DNA of 64,000 nucleotides from contig NC_023003.1 in the NCBI RefSeq assembly GCF_000513475.1, positions 1 to 64,000 on the forward strand, written 5' to 3'. A model generated the notes under the pieces. That model made no database searches. It saw only the letters and a list, made by a program, of their open reading frames with translations, and had not been told where the DNA came from. The stretch is from Candidatus Babela massiliensis. GTDB taxonomy: Bacteria; Babelota; Babeliae; Babelales; Babelaceae. A program made the translations under genes and the position numbers. Within the stretch, counting starts at the first letter, position 1, and every line of letters begins with the position of its first letter. Shown one piece after another: positions 31,914 to 41,110 of the stretch.

Positions 31914-33758
31914 ATGATCAAAATTAAAGAACAGATATTATTTTTAGTATATATTTCATTAATTGCTTTACTTTTAACCTTTAGTTTATTGAATATTATT
32001 TCCTATAGTTACATATACTTAGCTATTTTTCTTGAAATAATTTATATTTCGATGGTTGCAATAAAGGAACTATATCATAACAAAGTTATTTCAACAGAAT
32101 TATTTTTAATTATTGCCTCTATAATTGGCATAACAGGTCATGAATATAAAACTATTTCTATTATATTACTCATAATGCTCATAGCAAAGTTAGTTGAAAG
32201 CATTATAGAAATGAAAACTGAAGATGCAATTGAAAGTTTAGTTAAATTAACTCCAAAAGAAGTTACAGTCTTAATTGATTCTAAAGAGAAAATAATAAAT
32301 ATAAATGAAGTACTCCAAGGTATGGTAATCACAGTTAAATCTGGAGGATTAATACCAGTAGACGGTATTATAATTGATGGTATAGCTCAAATTAATGAGG
32401 CTGCTTTAACAGGCGAAAGTACTTTAAAAGATAAAAGTAAAAATGATAAGGTTTATGCAAGTACTTTTATTGAAAACGGTAATATAAAACTAAAAGTAGA
32501 AAAAGTCGGCACCGATACTTTATTTGGAAAAATTAAAGAAAAAATAGAGATTGCTCAAGAATCTAAAGCAAAGATATCAACTATTACAAATAAAATAGCT
32601 TCTATAGTGGTTCCAGCTATGCTAATTTTTGTGATAATTGTATGGTTATTTACGCGCGATATAAAGTTAATTATAACTATTTTGGTATTTGGCTCTCCAA
32701 TAGAATTAACACTAATAACTCCCCTTGCAATTATATCAGCAGTAACAGCTGCATTTAGAAATGGTGTTCTTATAAAAGGAGGAATTTTTTTAGAAGAATT
32801 AGCAAAAATCGATACAATTATATTTGATAAGACTGGAACACTAACATTAGGTCAACCTGAAGTTTCTGATATTCATTCATTTTCAGATAAACATACAGTT
32901 AAAGAAATACTAGAAGTAGCGTCAATGGCTGAAAAATTGTCTAGTCATCCTATTTCAAAGGCTGTATTAAAAGAAGCTGAGGCTTGGAATATAGAAGTTT
33001 TAAGTCCTGATAAATTTGAGCTAGTATCTGGTCATGGTATTAATATTAATCATAATAATAGAAACTGTTTTATTGGAAATAAACATTTTGTTGAATCACC
33101 CGAATACGGAAATATAAAATTTGAGGATAAAGTATGTCAAAACCACTTATCAACAACGGTATTTTATGTTGGATGTGATAATAATATCTATGGAAAAATT
33201 TGTATATCAGACAAAATTAGACCTGAAGCTAAATATACCATAGAGCAATTAAAAAAGTTAAATATACTCAATTTTTATATAATAAGTGGTGATAATCAAG
33301 AAATAACAAAACAAGTAGCGCAAGAACTCAAAATAGATAATGCTTTTGGAGATATGTTTCCTGATCAAAAAATAGAAAAAATCAAGCAATTGCAACAAAA
33401 AGGTCATAAAGTTTTAATGGTAGGAGATGGAATCAATGATGCTCCTTCGCTTAAACAAGCAAATGTAGGAATTGCCTTGGGGCAGATGGCTATGGAACCA
33501 GCGATAGAGGCAGCAGATATAGTATTAATGAACAATGACCTAACAAAAATTTTATTTATTTATAAATTATCTAAACAAACATTTCGAATTATTAAACAAA
33601 ATTTATTTATAGGCTTTGCCTTGGTTCATATAATCGGAATAATATTAGCTTTTTGCAAGTTGATATCTCCTATACAAGCAGCTCTATTTCATGCTGTTCC
33701 CGATTTAGCAATTTTAATAAATTCAATAAGATTGATTAATTTTAAATGTGATTCATAG
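31914..33758 (+). CDS. P1B-like metal P-type ATPase with altered membrane motif
   Basis: The 614-residue pump has the P-type ATPase hallmarks: actuator TGES, phosphorylation site DKTGT (Asp304), the SSHPISKA motif typical of P1B heavy-metal pumps, and hinge GDGINDAPS. About six to eight transmembrane segments are arranged as in the CoaT-type P1B-4 group, with no N-terminal metal-binding domain. The membrane metal motif normally reading CPC or SPC is SPI here (LVFGSPIELTLITPLA), so the transport site lacks its cysteines. The last helix has HAVPDLAILINSIRL. The substrate is therefore unclear. Its 3' end overlaps the convergent gene by 17 bases. No Shine-Dalgarno precedes the ATG. Confidence 0.9.
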   Translation: MIKIKEQILFLVYISLIALLLTFSLLNIISYSYIYLAIFLEIIYISMVAIKELYHNKVISTELFLIIASIIGITGHEYKTISIILLIMLIAKLVESIIEMKTEDAIESLVKLTPKEVTVLIDSKEKIININEVLQGMVITVKSGGLIPVDGIIIDGIAQINEAALTGESTLKDKSKNDKVYASTFIENGNIKLKVEKVGTDTLFGKIKEKIEIAQESKAKISTITNKIASIVVPAMLIFVIIVWLFTRDIKLIITILVFGSPIELTLITPLAIISAVTAAFRNGVLIKGGIFLEELAKIDTIIFDKTGTLTLGQPEVSDIHSFSDKHTVKEILEVASMAEKLSSHPISKAVLKEAEAWNIEVLSPDKFELVSGHGININHNNRNCFIGNKHFVESPEYGNIKFEDKVCQNHLSTTVFYVGCDNNIYGKICISDKIRPEAKYTIEQLKKLNILNFYIISGDNQEITKQVAQELKIDNAFGDMFPDQKIEKIKQLQQKGHKVLMVGDGINDAPSLKQANVGIALGQMAMEPAIEAADIVLMNNDLTKILFIYKLSKQTFRIIKQNLFIGFALVHIIGIILAFCKLISPIQAALFHAVPDLAILINSIRLINFKCDS

Positions 33759-35097
33759 AGTTTTCTTTCACTAGAGATTTATCATATATATCGCTAAAAA
33801 GTTCTCTTACATTATTAGTTATATTTTCTATTTCTACAGGTAATGTTATTTTTTCTTCAGATAGGTATAATCTGTTTAATATATAGACTATTTCTTCCAA
33901 ATAAAACATAGAAACTCTATCTTCTAGTTTTTTATATTCCTTGAATTTCTCAATTAAAAAGTTCTTATCGATTCTATTACTGGATTTTAACATGCATAGA
34001 CAACGAAGTCTTAATGTGCTATCTTGACTTTGATATAAATCAAGCTGATTTTCACTATCTAGCAAATGTTTTTCGTAGAGATTTATAAAACTCTCTAATT
34101 CTATTTGACTAAAGCATGCATATAATTCCGTTGTCCTAAAGATTAAGTCAGCAACTAAATTTAATAAAGTTATATCTGTTTTGACAAATTCTTTAATAAT
34201 TTCACTTATTTTTATCCAATCAATTGGATCTTTAGTATATTCTATATTAGATTCTATGTAATAAAGTATAATACTTAATTTTAAAAGGTTCTTTGCGTTT
34301 TCAGAATCAGGTAATATATTATAAACCGATCTTATATTTGTAAAGCGGGTTCCATCTATGTCAAAGTTAGAAAATAAATTAGATAATAAATCAAAATCTT
34401 TAAAAAATAAGCATATTTTTATCAATAAATAGTAAGCAGAATAATTATCTTTATCTTGTTTTAATGTAGCTAAATAATAGTTTTTTAATTTCAACACTTT
34501 ATCGTGAAAAATTACAAAAAAAGACCAATTAAAAGAAGATAGCCTTTCTATTAAATATAAGGTAGGATTCAAGTTAAACATTACTTGATTGCAAGAATGC
34601 AAATCTTCTTTTAATAGTTTAAGCTCATCCTTAGTTAGAAGATTTATTTCTTCTTCATATTCTTCTTGATCACTATATTCATTCTCTATTACTAAATTGT
34701 CATGTGTATCCTTTTCACAATAACTCTCTAAGGTATTTATTACATCTAAAGCACTTAAAATATCATTTAAACTATGAGAACTAATTATATTAATAAATGA
34801 TTGTTTAAGATTATATGGCATATCGATTGATTCTATTGCTCTAATTTTTTCTAAGAAATCTATTAATTCTCCTATGCTAATTTTTTTAAAAACAATTTCT
34901 AATGGTTGCTCTGTATTTAAATTTTTGTAATGATCTAATATTTTTTTTCCAGCCAAATATTTTAAGCTATTAATATATTTACAGCTATTAGTAGTTTCTA
35001 CAAAGACTTCATCTTTTTGCATAGGATATAAGGATAAACCTATAAAAATACTCAAAACCCTCAGGATATAATTGATAAAACTATTTCTATTAAGCAT
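33742..35097 (-). CDS. Exported all-helical protein of unknown function (451 aa)
   Basis: A signal peptide (FINYILRVLSIFIGLSLYP) leads to a long all-alpha protein with alternating Leu-rich amphipathic helices (for example YLIERLSSFNWSFFVIFHDKV and CFFKDFDLLSNLFSNF), resembling TPR- or HEAT-like solenoids though no repeat consensus is clear. An acidic segment (YSDQEEYEEE) lies near residue 150. AGAGG precedes the ATG. It overlaps the 3' end of the ATPase gene on the other strand. Confidence 0.75.
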   Translation of the reverse strand: MLNRNSFINYILRVLSIFIGLSLYPMQKDEVFVETTNSCKYINSLKYLAGKKILDHYKNLNTEQPLEIVFKKISIGELIDFLEKIRAIESIDMPYNLKQSFINIISSHSLNDILSALDVINTLESYCEKDTHDNLVIENEYSDQEEYEEEINLLTKDELKLLKEDLHSCNQVMFNLNPTLYLIERLSSFNWSFFVIFHDKVLKLKNYYLATLKQDKDNYSAYYLLIKICLFFKDFDLLSNLFSNFDIDGTRFTNIRSVYNILPDSENAKNLLKLSIILYYIESNIEYTKDPIDWIKISEIIKEFVKTDITLLNLVADLIFRTTELYACFSQIELESFINLYEKHLLDSENQLDLYQSQDSTLRLRCLCMLKSSNRIDKNFLIEKFKEYKKLEDRVSMFYLEEIVYILNRLYLSEEKITLPVEIENITNNVRELFSDIYDKSLVKENSMNHI

Positions 35098-35312
35098 ATC
35101 TTTAACCTCTAAATACTAAATTATATTTTTATATATTTATATATTGTAACTGAATTATTTAAAATATCAATAAAGATGCCATATTGAAAATATAATAATT
35201 TTTTAATTTTAATAAGAAAAATATTTATATTGAGATAATATAAAAATGTACCCCATTTTTAATAATTAAAAGACTAGTATATACTAAAGGTAAGATATGG
35301 AGGAAATTATCA

Positions 35313-36122
35313 ATGGTAGAAATAAATAAAATCAATAAGATTACAAATAAAGTTATAATAAGTCTAATAATTCTGGGCATTAATTTTAATCTAAGTTCAG
35401 GTTTTTTTTCTTGTATAGACAAAATTAAAAATACAAGTTCTAATCTGGTTTCAAAAATATTTAACTTTGGACAGGAAAAACTAGACGAAAAAAATGAGGA
35501 TTTTATCAAAGGTATGATCAATCGGTTTAAGATGAATAACTTTAATATAAATATTTTCAAAATGAATAATCATAGTCTTCAAAAATTTGGACAAAACAAT
35601 GCATTTGTTTCATTTAGTAATGCCTATTTTAGTAAATCATTTTTAGATAAATTATCTCAAGACCAAAAAGAATTTTTAATAGCACATGAACTTATGCACA
35701 TTAAAAATCAACATACATTAAAAATGATAGCAGTAACCTCAGGTTGTGCATTAACAACAGGACTCTTAAGCTATTATATTTCAAAATATATTGATAAAAA
35801 TTATTTAAAGACTTATAAAAATAAACTTCCTAAAAAATTTCAAAATCTATTGAGCTCAAATTTGGTACTTAGTCCTGGATTACTAGCAATGTCAGCATTT
35901 ACCTTGACATGCTACTCAAGATTTAATGAAAAACAAGCCGATAGAGATGCTGCTTTAAATTTAGGAGATATAAAAGGAGGAGTTAAACTCTTAGAATTGT
36001 TTAAGTCAAATCATAACAAGCCTAGCAATAGACTTTTTAACTATGTAAATAGTTGGTTTGGTACTCATCCTTCATCAAATGAGCGTATAGAATTACTTAA
36101 AAAGTTAAAAATAAATACTTAA
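35313..36122 (+). CDS. M48-family zinc metalloprotease
   Basis: The protein has the M48 zinc motif HELMH at residues 125-129 and the third ligand Glu206 in FNEKQADRDAALNLG. One hydrophobic N-terminal segment (VIISLIILGINFNLSSG) and an internal one (MIAVTSGCALTTGLLSYYIS) indicate membrane attachment, as in HtpX/Oma1-like or BepA-like enzymes. The C-terminal WFGTHPSSNERIELLKKL is typical of M48 proteases. It likely degrades misfolded membrane or envelope proteins. GGAGG about 10 bases upstream of the ATG fixes the start. It is a catalytically intact counterpart to the dead FtsH-like protein. Confidence 0.9.
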   Translation: MVEINKINKITNKVIISLIILGINFNLSSGFFSCIDKIKNTSSNLVSKIFNFGQEKLDEKNEDFIKGMINRFKMNNFNINIFKMNNHSLQKFGQNNAFVSFSNAYFSKSFLDKLSQDQKEFLIAHELMHIKNQHTLKMIAVTSGCALTTGLLSYYISKYIDKNYLKTYKNKLPKKFQNLLSSNLVLSPGLLAMSAFTLTCYSRFNEKQADRDAALNLGDIKGGVKLLELFKSNHNKPSNRLFNYVNSWFGTHPSSNERIELLKKLKINT

Positions 36123-36234
36123 AATTAACATAAAAATATTTTTATTGACAAAAGGAACTAGCTAAGTATTCTGAAACTTAGACTAATAATTATGTTATAT
36201 GTTTATTTTAATTCAATTTAATAATAGGATAAGA

Positions 36235-36804
36235 ATGAAATACAAAATACTATTAATTTTAAGTATATTAAATATCGATTTGATTTCTATGAAAGAGCAA
36301 AGTATAACAAATGATTTAGAACATCAAGCGGCTTTATTTCAGACATCAGAAAAAATATTTTTTCAATCATTCTTAGTAGAAATTAATCAAATAAAGGAAT
36401 TTATAAATACTCAAGAACTATATTTAGATTCTGATGAGATTGCCAATTCTTTACAAAAAGTCTCAGATTTACTTACAGATAAACAAATTTTAAAGATAAT
36501 TTGCTCAAAGACTGATAAGTCATCCATTTTTTATGAATTACTTATGATGGCTTGTAAACATAATCATTATAATTTAGTCAAATCTTTAATTACCAATGGA
36601 GTTAATATAGAAGAAGAGATTTATGAAGAAGCTTGTAAAATAGCAAAAAAATATAATGTTTATCAACCTACAGATAAAAACGTAATACAAAGTACGGTAG
36701 CAGATTGGATAGAACTTTGGAGGTTTACGAATAAATTACTTTATTTAAATGACCGTACAATGCAAGTGCCAATATTAGGTTGGTTGTCTAAAAATACATT
36801 ATAA
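36235..36804 (+). CDS. Exported protein with a single ankyrin-like repeat (189 aa)
   Basis: The start at 36235 is supported by AGGAT upstream and gives the signal peptide MKYKILLILSILNIDLISM. The mature part is helical, and ELLMMACKHNHYNLVKSLI followed by TNGVNIEEEI resembles one ankyrin repeat. The C-terminal part (PILGWLSKNTL) is not recognised. It may be a shrunken member of the ankyrin family in this window. Confidence 0.7.
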   Translation: MKYKILLILSILNIDLISMKEQSITNDLEHQAALFQTSEKIFFQSFLVEINQIKEFINTQELYLDSDEIANSLQKVSDLLTDKQILKIICSKTDKSSIFYELLMMACKHNHYNLVKSLITNGVNIEEEIYEEACKIAKKYNVYQPTDKNVIQSTVADWIELWRFTNKLLYLNDRTMQVPILGWLSKNTL

Positions 36805-36987
36805 AAAGAATTGTAAATCAAGTTAATTTTACGGTAAATATATAACATAACAGTCTATAATCAGTAATTTATAAGTTAAATTAAGTTATTTAAAATATTG
36901 TATCCGTATTAATATTTCCTATTTCAGAATTCATAGAGTTGCTTTATAAATTAAAATAACATAAAGTGAGCTTTATATAATATTAGT

Positions 36988-37028
36988 AAAGAGAAAAGTA
37001 TAATATTATTTATACTGATCTCTTTAAT
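36988..37028. terminator. Hairpin terminator for the glycine-rich gene
   Basis: Outer pair AAAGAGA / TCTCTTT and inner pair GTATAA / TTATAC form a long hairpin about 15 bases beyond the minus-strand stop. Confidence 0.55.
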
Positions 37029-37043
37029 TTATTCATTATTTAA

Positions 37044-37385
37044 TTAATAATAATAACCATCATAATAATAATTGTTATCGTAATAATACGGGCTAGTATA
37101 GCCACCATAATAAGCATAAGGTAATCCTAGTCCCAGACCTAATCCTAATCCTAAGCCTGTACCATAACCGTAACCACCTCTACCATATCCTCTTCCATAT
37201 CCGCCATAACCATAGCCTCCTCTACCATATCCACCATGGCCATATCCTCCACGGCCGTATCCGCCCATATGGCCACCACCCATGTGTCCACTACCGCCAT
37301 GGCCGCCGCCGCCACGCGATATAATAGCTGTATTGACAAACCCTGTAACCATTAGTAGTGCAAGCATAATATTTCTTAATCTCAT
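37044..37385 (-). CDS. Exported glycine-rich protein with aromatic tail, second copy (113 aa)
   Basis: Strong GGAGG site and signal peptide (IMLALLMVTGFVNTAIISRGG). The mature protein begins like the copy at 11976-12383 (ISRGG), then has Gly-His-Met repeats (GHMGGGHMGG), RGGYGxGGYG repeats, an alternating GLGLGLGLGLGL run and a Tyr-rich end (YYDNNYYYDGYYY). It differs from the first copy in the HGG/HMGG part, which could bind metal. The repetitive frame gives false open frames on other strands (37151-37339). Function unknown; structural or surface role suspected. Confidence 0.82.
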   Translation of the reverse strand: MRLRNIMLALLMVTGFVNTAIISRGGGGHGGSGHMGGGHMGGYGRGGYGHGGYGRGGYGYGGYGRGYGRGGYGYGTGLGLGLGLGLGLPYAYYGGYTSPYYYDNNYYYDGYYY

Positions 37386-37492
37386 TATTCACCTCCGTTT
37401 ATTAATTTATAGAAAATTAATAGAACTTTACAAAATCAACGTAAGTAAAGTCCTATTAATTATTAAAATTAGATAATTTATTACCGGTATTT

Positions 37493-38386
37493 TTAGTCTA
37501 TATAATGTATATCTGCTAACTCTGGATAATATTTTAATAAAGTAGACTTTCTAATAATAGCAGCTTTGACTTTCTTAGATCCTGATGGCATATACTTATC
37601 TATGGATTCAAGATCAACTTTATTCCAGCTCAAATTTGCTCCTTTATTTATCAAGTAGGGAGTAAAGTTTTTTGTTCCCTCCGGAAGAAGCGCTAGACTC
37701 ATATCTATGAGTATACCGGTCTGTTGTAGCCCGCTACCTCTTATCACATCGATATCTACTGTTTGATTTTCACGCAATCCTAGTACAGAATCGTCTACTT
37801 TAGTAGAATTATTCGAATATTTATATAAAATAGTCTCTTTAATCAAAATAGGTTGTATAGCTTCATTGGTTAAAGTTAATTTATTAAATTTTCTTATATT
37901 ACTTATATCAGAATCTTGCTTTGAAGTTCTTTTAACCTTTTCTATTACGAATCCTCCTAAAGGAGATCCTAAGGAATACTTATAACCTAAAAAAACCGTT
38001 AGATCTTCTGTTCCTAAATTTTTTTCTTTAATTAGATTCTCTAATTGAGAAGTTATATCTATAGAGGGAGTTTGAGTTCCTATTATTATTTTCTTCAAAA
38101 GTAATACTTTATCATTTAAATTTATAGCAGGCTCGATAACAAGACTATCATTTTTTACTACTTGAAAATCTTTCTTAGTAGTATTTGCTCCATTTTCTGA
38201 ATTATAGGATATTTCTACTTTTAAGTTTGATCCAGTATTATTTTTTAAAGTTAGCTTATTAGCACCTAACTTTCCTATTTCTACAGTATGTCCTAGAGCA
38301 ACACTATTCACTTGACTAAATTGAAGTATATTTACAATTAATATCATGGAAAACATGTAAAACAAAAACTTATTATACATTTTCAT
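37493..38386 (-). CDS. Exported beta-rich protein of unknown function (297 aa)
   Basis: Signal peptide (FLFYMFSMILIVNILQFSQVNS). The mature part shows two beta-rich halves that look alike: LTLKNNTGSNLKVEISYN in the first and LTLTNEAIQPILIKETILYK in the second, each followed by a VxxNDSLVI/LRENQTVDI strand. This suggests a duplicated beta-sandwich. AGGGGAAAG precedes the ATG. Family not recognised. Confidence 0.75.
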   Translation of the reverse strand: MKMYNKFLFYMFSMILIVNILQFSQVNSVALGHTVEIGKLGANKLTLKNNTGSNLKVEISYNSENGANTTKKDFQVVKNDSLVIEPAINLNDKVLLLKKIIIGTQTPSIDITSQLENLIKEKNLGTEDLTVFLGYKYSLGSPLGGFVIEKVKRTSKQDSDISNIRKFNKLTLTNEAIQPILIKETILYKYSNNSTKVDDSVLGLRENQTVDIDVIRGSGLQQTGILIDMSLALLPEGTKNFTPYLINKGANLSWNKVDLESIDKYMPSGSKKVKAAIIRKSTLLKYYPELADIHYID

Positions 38387-38500
38387 AATTCTTTCCCCTA
38401 TAATTTTATGATCACTATTATACTTGCCTGCTCTTAATTCTATTATAGTATTATTTTACATTATAATATTAAATAATTTCAATAATTATATTTAATGGTG

Positions 38501-38529
38501 TTTACAAATTATCTAATATGATTTATAAT
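38501..38529 (+). promoter_or_regulatory. Sigma70-like promoter for the LRR gene
   Basis: TTTACA, 17-base spacer, TATAAT, 40 bases before the ATG at 38570. Confidence 0.6.
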
Positions 38530-38569
38530 TTTATAAAAGTAAATAATTTAATTAATTAAGGTGATAATT

Positions 38570-40105
38570 ATGAAAGTTTTAAATAAAAGACATGTCTTAA
38601 ATTTATTTTTGGCATTTTTATGCTTTAATATAAGTTATTCGGCATACAGTATGTTATTAGATACAGAAAGTAAAAAAACAACTTTATCTGATTATCTATT
38701 AAATAATCAAGTGAAATATAGTGCAAATACTGAAACTGTAGATTTAAAAGACTTAAGACTATCTGATGTAAAGGGTATATCTAAAGTTAAGGTTAAAGAT
38801 TCGGAACTAAATTCTGAACTTATAGATCTAAAAGATATAAATAGGTGTTCTTTAATGATATCTAATAATTTATTAGTTATAATAGATAAGGATATTAAGG
38901 ATTTAAAAAACTTGTATTGTTTAGATTTATGCTCTAATAAAATTAACAGTTTACCTGAAGAGTTTCAACATTTAATTTTTCTTGAAATATTAAATTTATC
39001 TAATAATAAAATTTATGCATTTCCTGCTGTAATTACTACACTTAATAGTCTAAAAATTCTCAATTTAAGTAATAATCTTTTAGAAAGTTTACCAGATTCA
39101 ATATCAGATCTAAAAAATTTAGAAAAGTTAGATTTAAGCTATAATAAAATTAAAGAACTTCCTAAAAAGTTCTTCGAATTAGAAAGTCTACAAGAGTTAT
39201 TATTATCTAATAACAAAATAAGTAAACTATCTAAAAAAACTAAATTTTTAATTAACTTAAGAATTCTAGATTTAGATAGTAACAATCTAGAGACAATAAA
39301 AAATTTAGATCAGCTTTCTAAATTGCAAGTTCTGGTTCTATCAAATAATAATTTGCAAAAAATAGATGATCTTCAAGGTCTTAGTAATTTAGTAGTCCTT
39401 ATTCTTAAAAATAATAAAATTACTTCTATAGATTGTATATTAAACTTAAATAACCTAGAATGCATTGATCTAGAAAACAACTATATATCTACTATATCTC
39501 AAGATATTAATATTTTATCTAAGTTAAGAGAATTAAATTTAGCTTATAATAAAATTGAAGAAATGCCAGCTCTTAATTTTACTGAACTTACCCTATTAGA
39601 TATAAGTAATAATCAATTAAAAAATTTAGACTTGCTTAATTTAATTAAACTTGAATCTCTTATTTTAAAAAACAATCAATTTAAAGTATGGCCCTCAAAT
39701 TTAAAGTTATTAAAAAAATTGAGAACTTTAGATATGAGTTTTAATGAATTAGATAATATTCCTAAAGACGTAGAGACTTTAAAGAAGATAATGCAGATGA
39801 ATTTTATTGGCAATAAGATTAAAAGTATACATTGCAATTTAAGAAATTTAAAAAATTTAAATTATATATACCTTTTGAGTAACCCTATTTCTAAATTATT
39901 ATTTTATATGTTTAATCAAGATTCGCAAAAAGATCAGGAGAAACTAAAACAAGAATTTAGAGATACCTTTACTGTTCTTTATAATTTATATCAAAAAAAG
40001 ATATTACATTTTTATTTTTTTGATGATCTTCCCTTGGAAGAAATTGAGAAATTGCCTATAGAAATTAGAAATATAATTTTAGGATATTTCTGTGATTTAT
40101 TTTAA
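38570..40105 (+). CDS. Exported leucine-rich-repeat protein with F-box-like end
   Basis: The start at 38570 follows AAGGTGA; an earlier in-frame GTG at 38561 lies inside that binding site. A signal peptide (NLFLAFLCFNISYSAYS) is followed by about fifteen LRRs from residue 105 to 450, such as LEILNLSNNKIYAFPA and LKILNLSNNLLESLPD, typical of the short bacterial-like or plant Ras-type LRR. The C-terminus after a helical spacer reads EIEKLPIEIRNIILGYF and ends 5 residues later; this matches the first helix of an F-box, truncated. Such an architecture suggests host-interaction or ubiquitin-related function; it is inferred. Confidence 0.9.
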   Translation: MKVLNKRHVLNLFLAFLCFNISYSAYSMLLDTESKKTTLSDYLLNNQVKYSANTETVDLKDLRLSDVKGISKVKVKDSELNSELIDLKDINRCSLMISNNLLVIIDKDIKDLKNLYCLDLCSNKINSLPEEFQHLIFLEILNLSNNKIYAFPAVITTLNSLKILNLSNNLLESLPDSISDLKNLEKLDLSYNKIKELPKKFFELESLQELLLSNNKISKLSKKTKFLINLRILDLDSNNLETIKNLDQLSKLQVLVLSNNNLQKIDDLQGLSNLVVLILKNNKITSIDCILNLNNLECIDLENNYISTISQDINILSKLRELNLAYNKIEEMPALNFTELTLLDISNNQLKNLDLLNLIKLESLILKNNQFKVWPSNLKLLKKLRTLDMSFNELDNIPKDVETLKKIMQMNFIGNKIKSIHCNLRNLKNLNYIYLLSNPISKLLFYMFNQDSQKDQEKLKQEFRDTFTVLYNLYQKKILHFYFFDDLPLEEIEKLPIEIRNIILGYFCDLF

Positions 40106-40256
40106 TTAATATCCTTATGTTATATTAAAAAAATTAATGTTCACTTTTTTACCAAACTTTGGTCAAATAGTGTCTTGAAAACTTTTTTAAAATAAGAGTA
40201 TTTTTGATATAATTGACTTGTTCAATATTTTTATATTGCCTTCAAATTTAAATTAA

Positions 40257-40278
40257 AACTCCCTCTTCAAGAGGGAGT
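40257..40278. terminator. Hairpin terminator
   Basis: ACTCCCTCTT / AAGAGGGAGT with a two-base CA loop, 19 bases past the stop of the small Cys protein gene (minus strand). No perfect U-run follows on that strand, but AAAA/TTTT flanks exist. Confidence 0.55.
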
Positions 40279-40296
40279 CTAAAATAATAAATTATA

Positions 40297-40494
40297 CTAC
40301 TTTTTCTGACAGTGTTGATGTAAGATGTCACACCAATGATCAGATCCATTTTCACAAAGATATTTAGCCTTATTACAATCGTAGTTAATAGTATAATGTT
40401 TTGGGACAATTACAAAACCACCACCATTGTTACTATTAATAATGGTAGTTATATTTATAATTGTTAAAGATAAAATTAATAACTTCTTAATCAT
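40297..40494 (-). CDS. Small exported four-cysteine protein (65 aa)
   Basis: Fourth member of the C-x6-C-x7-C-x6-C family: YDCNKAKYLCENGSDHWC followed by DILHQHC. It has an AAGGAG site 5 bases before the ATG and a signal peptide (LLILSLTIINITTIINS). It is 27 kb from the other three copies, so the family is dispersed rather than only tandem. The HWC segment matches the QWC of the protein at 13136. It is followed upstream by an ankyrin gene on the same strand, 15 bases apart, implying one transcript. Confidence 0.8.
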   Translation of the reverse strand: MIKKLLILSLTIINITTIINSNNGGGFVIVPKHYTINYDCNKAKYLCENGSDHWCDILHQHCQKK

Positions 40495-40509
40495 ATTTTC
40501 TCCTTAAAG

Positions 40510-40992
40510 TTACATTTTTAATTTTATATACTCAATTATTTCTTTATTTCCTAAAGTTTGAGCAATATCTAATGCTGTATTTCCAAAATTATCTTGAATA
40601 TCTAAGTTAGCTCTAGCATTAATAATCGTTTTAGCTATTTTATTACGGGAATTTAAAATAGCTAACATTAGAGCTGTTAGACCATGACTATTCTTTATAT
40701 CTAGATTAACTTTGGCATCAGTAAGCAAATTAACTATATTTAGATTATTAGATAGAACTGCGATCATTAAAGGAGTATTGCCTAAAATATTTTCTTTAAT
40801 ATTTAAATTAGCTCTTTCTCTTATAAGATCTTTAACTTTATCTATACTACCAATAGTTATAGCCCATATTATATTATGAGAGGCAGTTTTTTCAATTTGA
40901 CCTTGTTCTTTATCAACTTCCATGGATAACAAGCAATTATTCGAAAAACTGATAGATAATGACAAAATTATAAAATTTAATCTTTTTCTCAT
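40510..40992 (-). CDS. Exported ankyrin-repeat protein (160 aa)
   Basis: Signal peptide (LNFIILSLSISFSNNCLLS), then about four ankyrin repeats: NIIWAITIGSIDKVKDLI, GNTPLMIAVLSNNLNIVNLL, GLTALMLAILNSRNKIAKTI and GNTALDIAQTLGNKEIIEYI. It lacks an F-box-like region. It is upstream of and probably co-transcribed with the small Cys protein gene at 40297. This pairs an ankyrin effector-like gene with a 4-Cys protein. Confidence 0.88.
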   Translation of the reverse strand: MRKRLNFIILSLSISFSNNCLLSMEVDKEQGQIEKTASHNIIWAITIGSIDKVKDLIRERANLNIKENILGNTPLMIAVLSNNLNIVNLLTDAKVNLDIKNSHGLTALMLAILNSRNKIAKTIINARANLDIQDNFGNTALDIAQTLGNKEIIEYIKLKM

Positions 40993-41110
40993 TATAATAT
41001 TTTTTCCTAAAAATTATTTATTTTTAAGTATATATTATTAAAAATACAAAAAAATCAAGTAGGAAATCAATATTAATGCAAATAGGAAAATATTTAAGTG
41101 ATATAATTAA

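Noticed and set aside
37151-37339. Met/Val/Ala-rich minus-strand frame in the glycine-rich gene
   Set aside because: Shifted reading of repetitive GGN codons.
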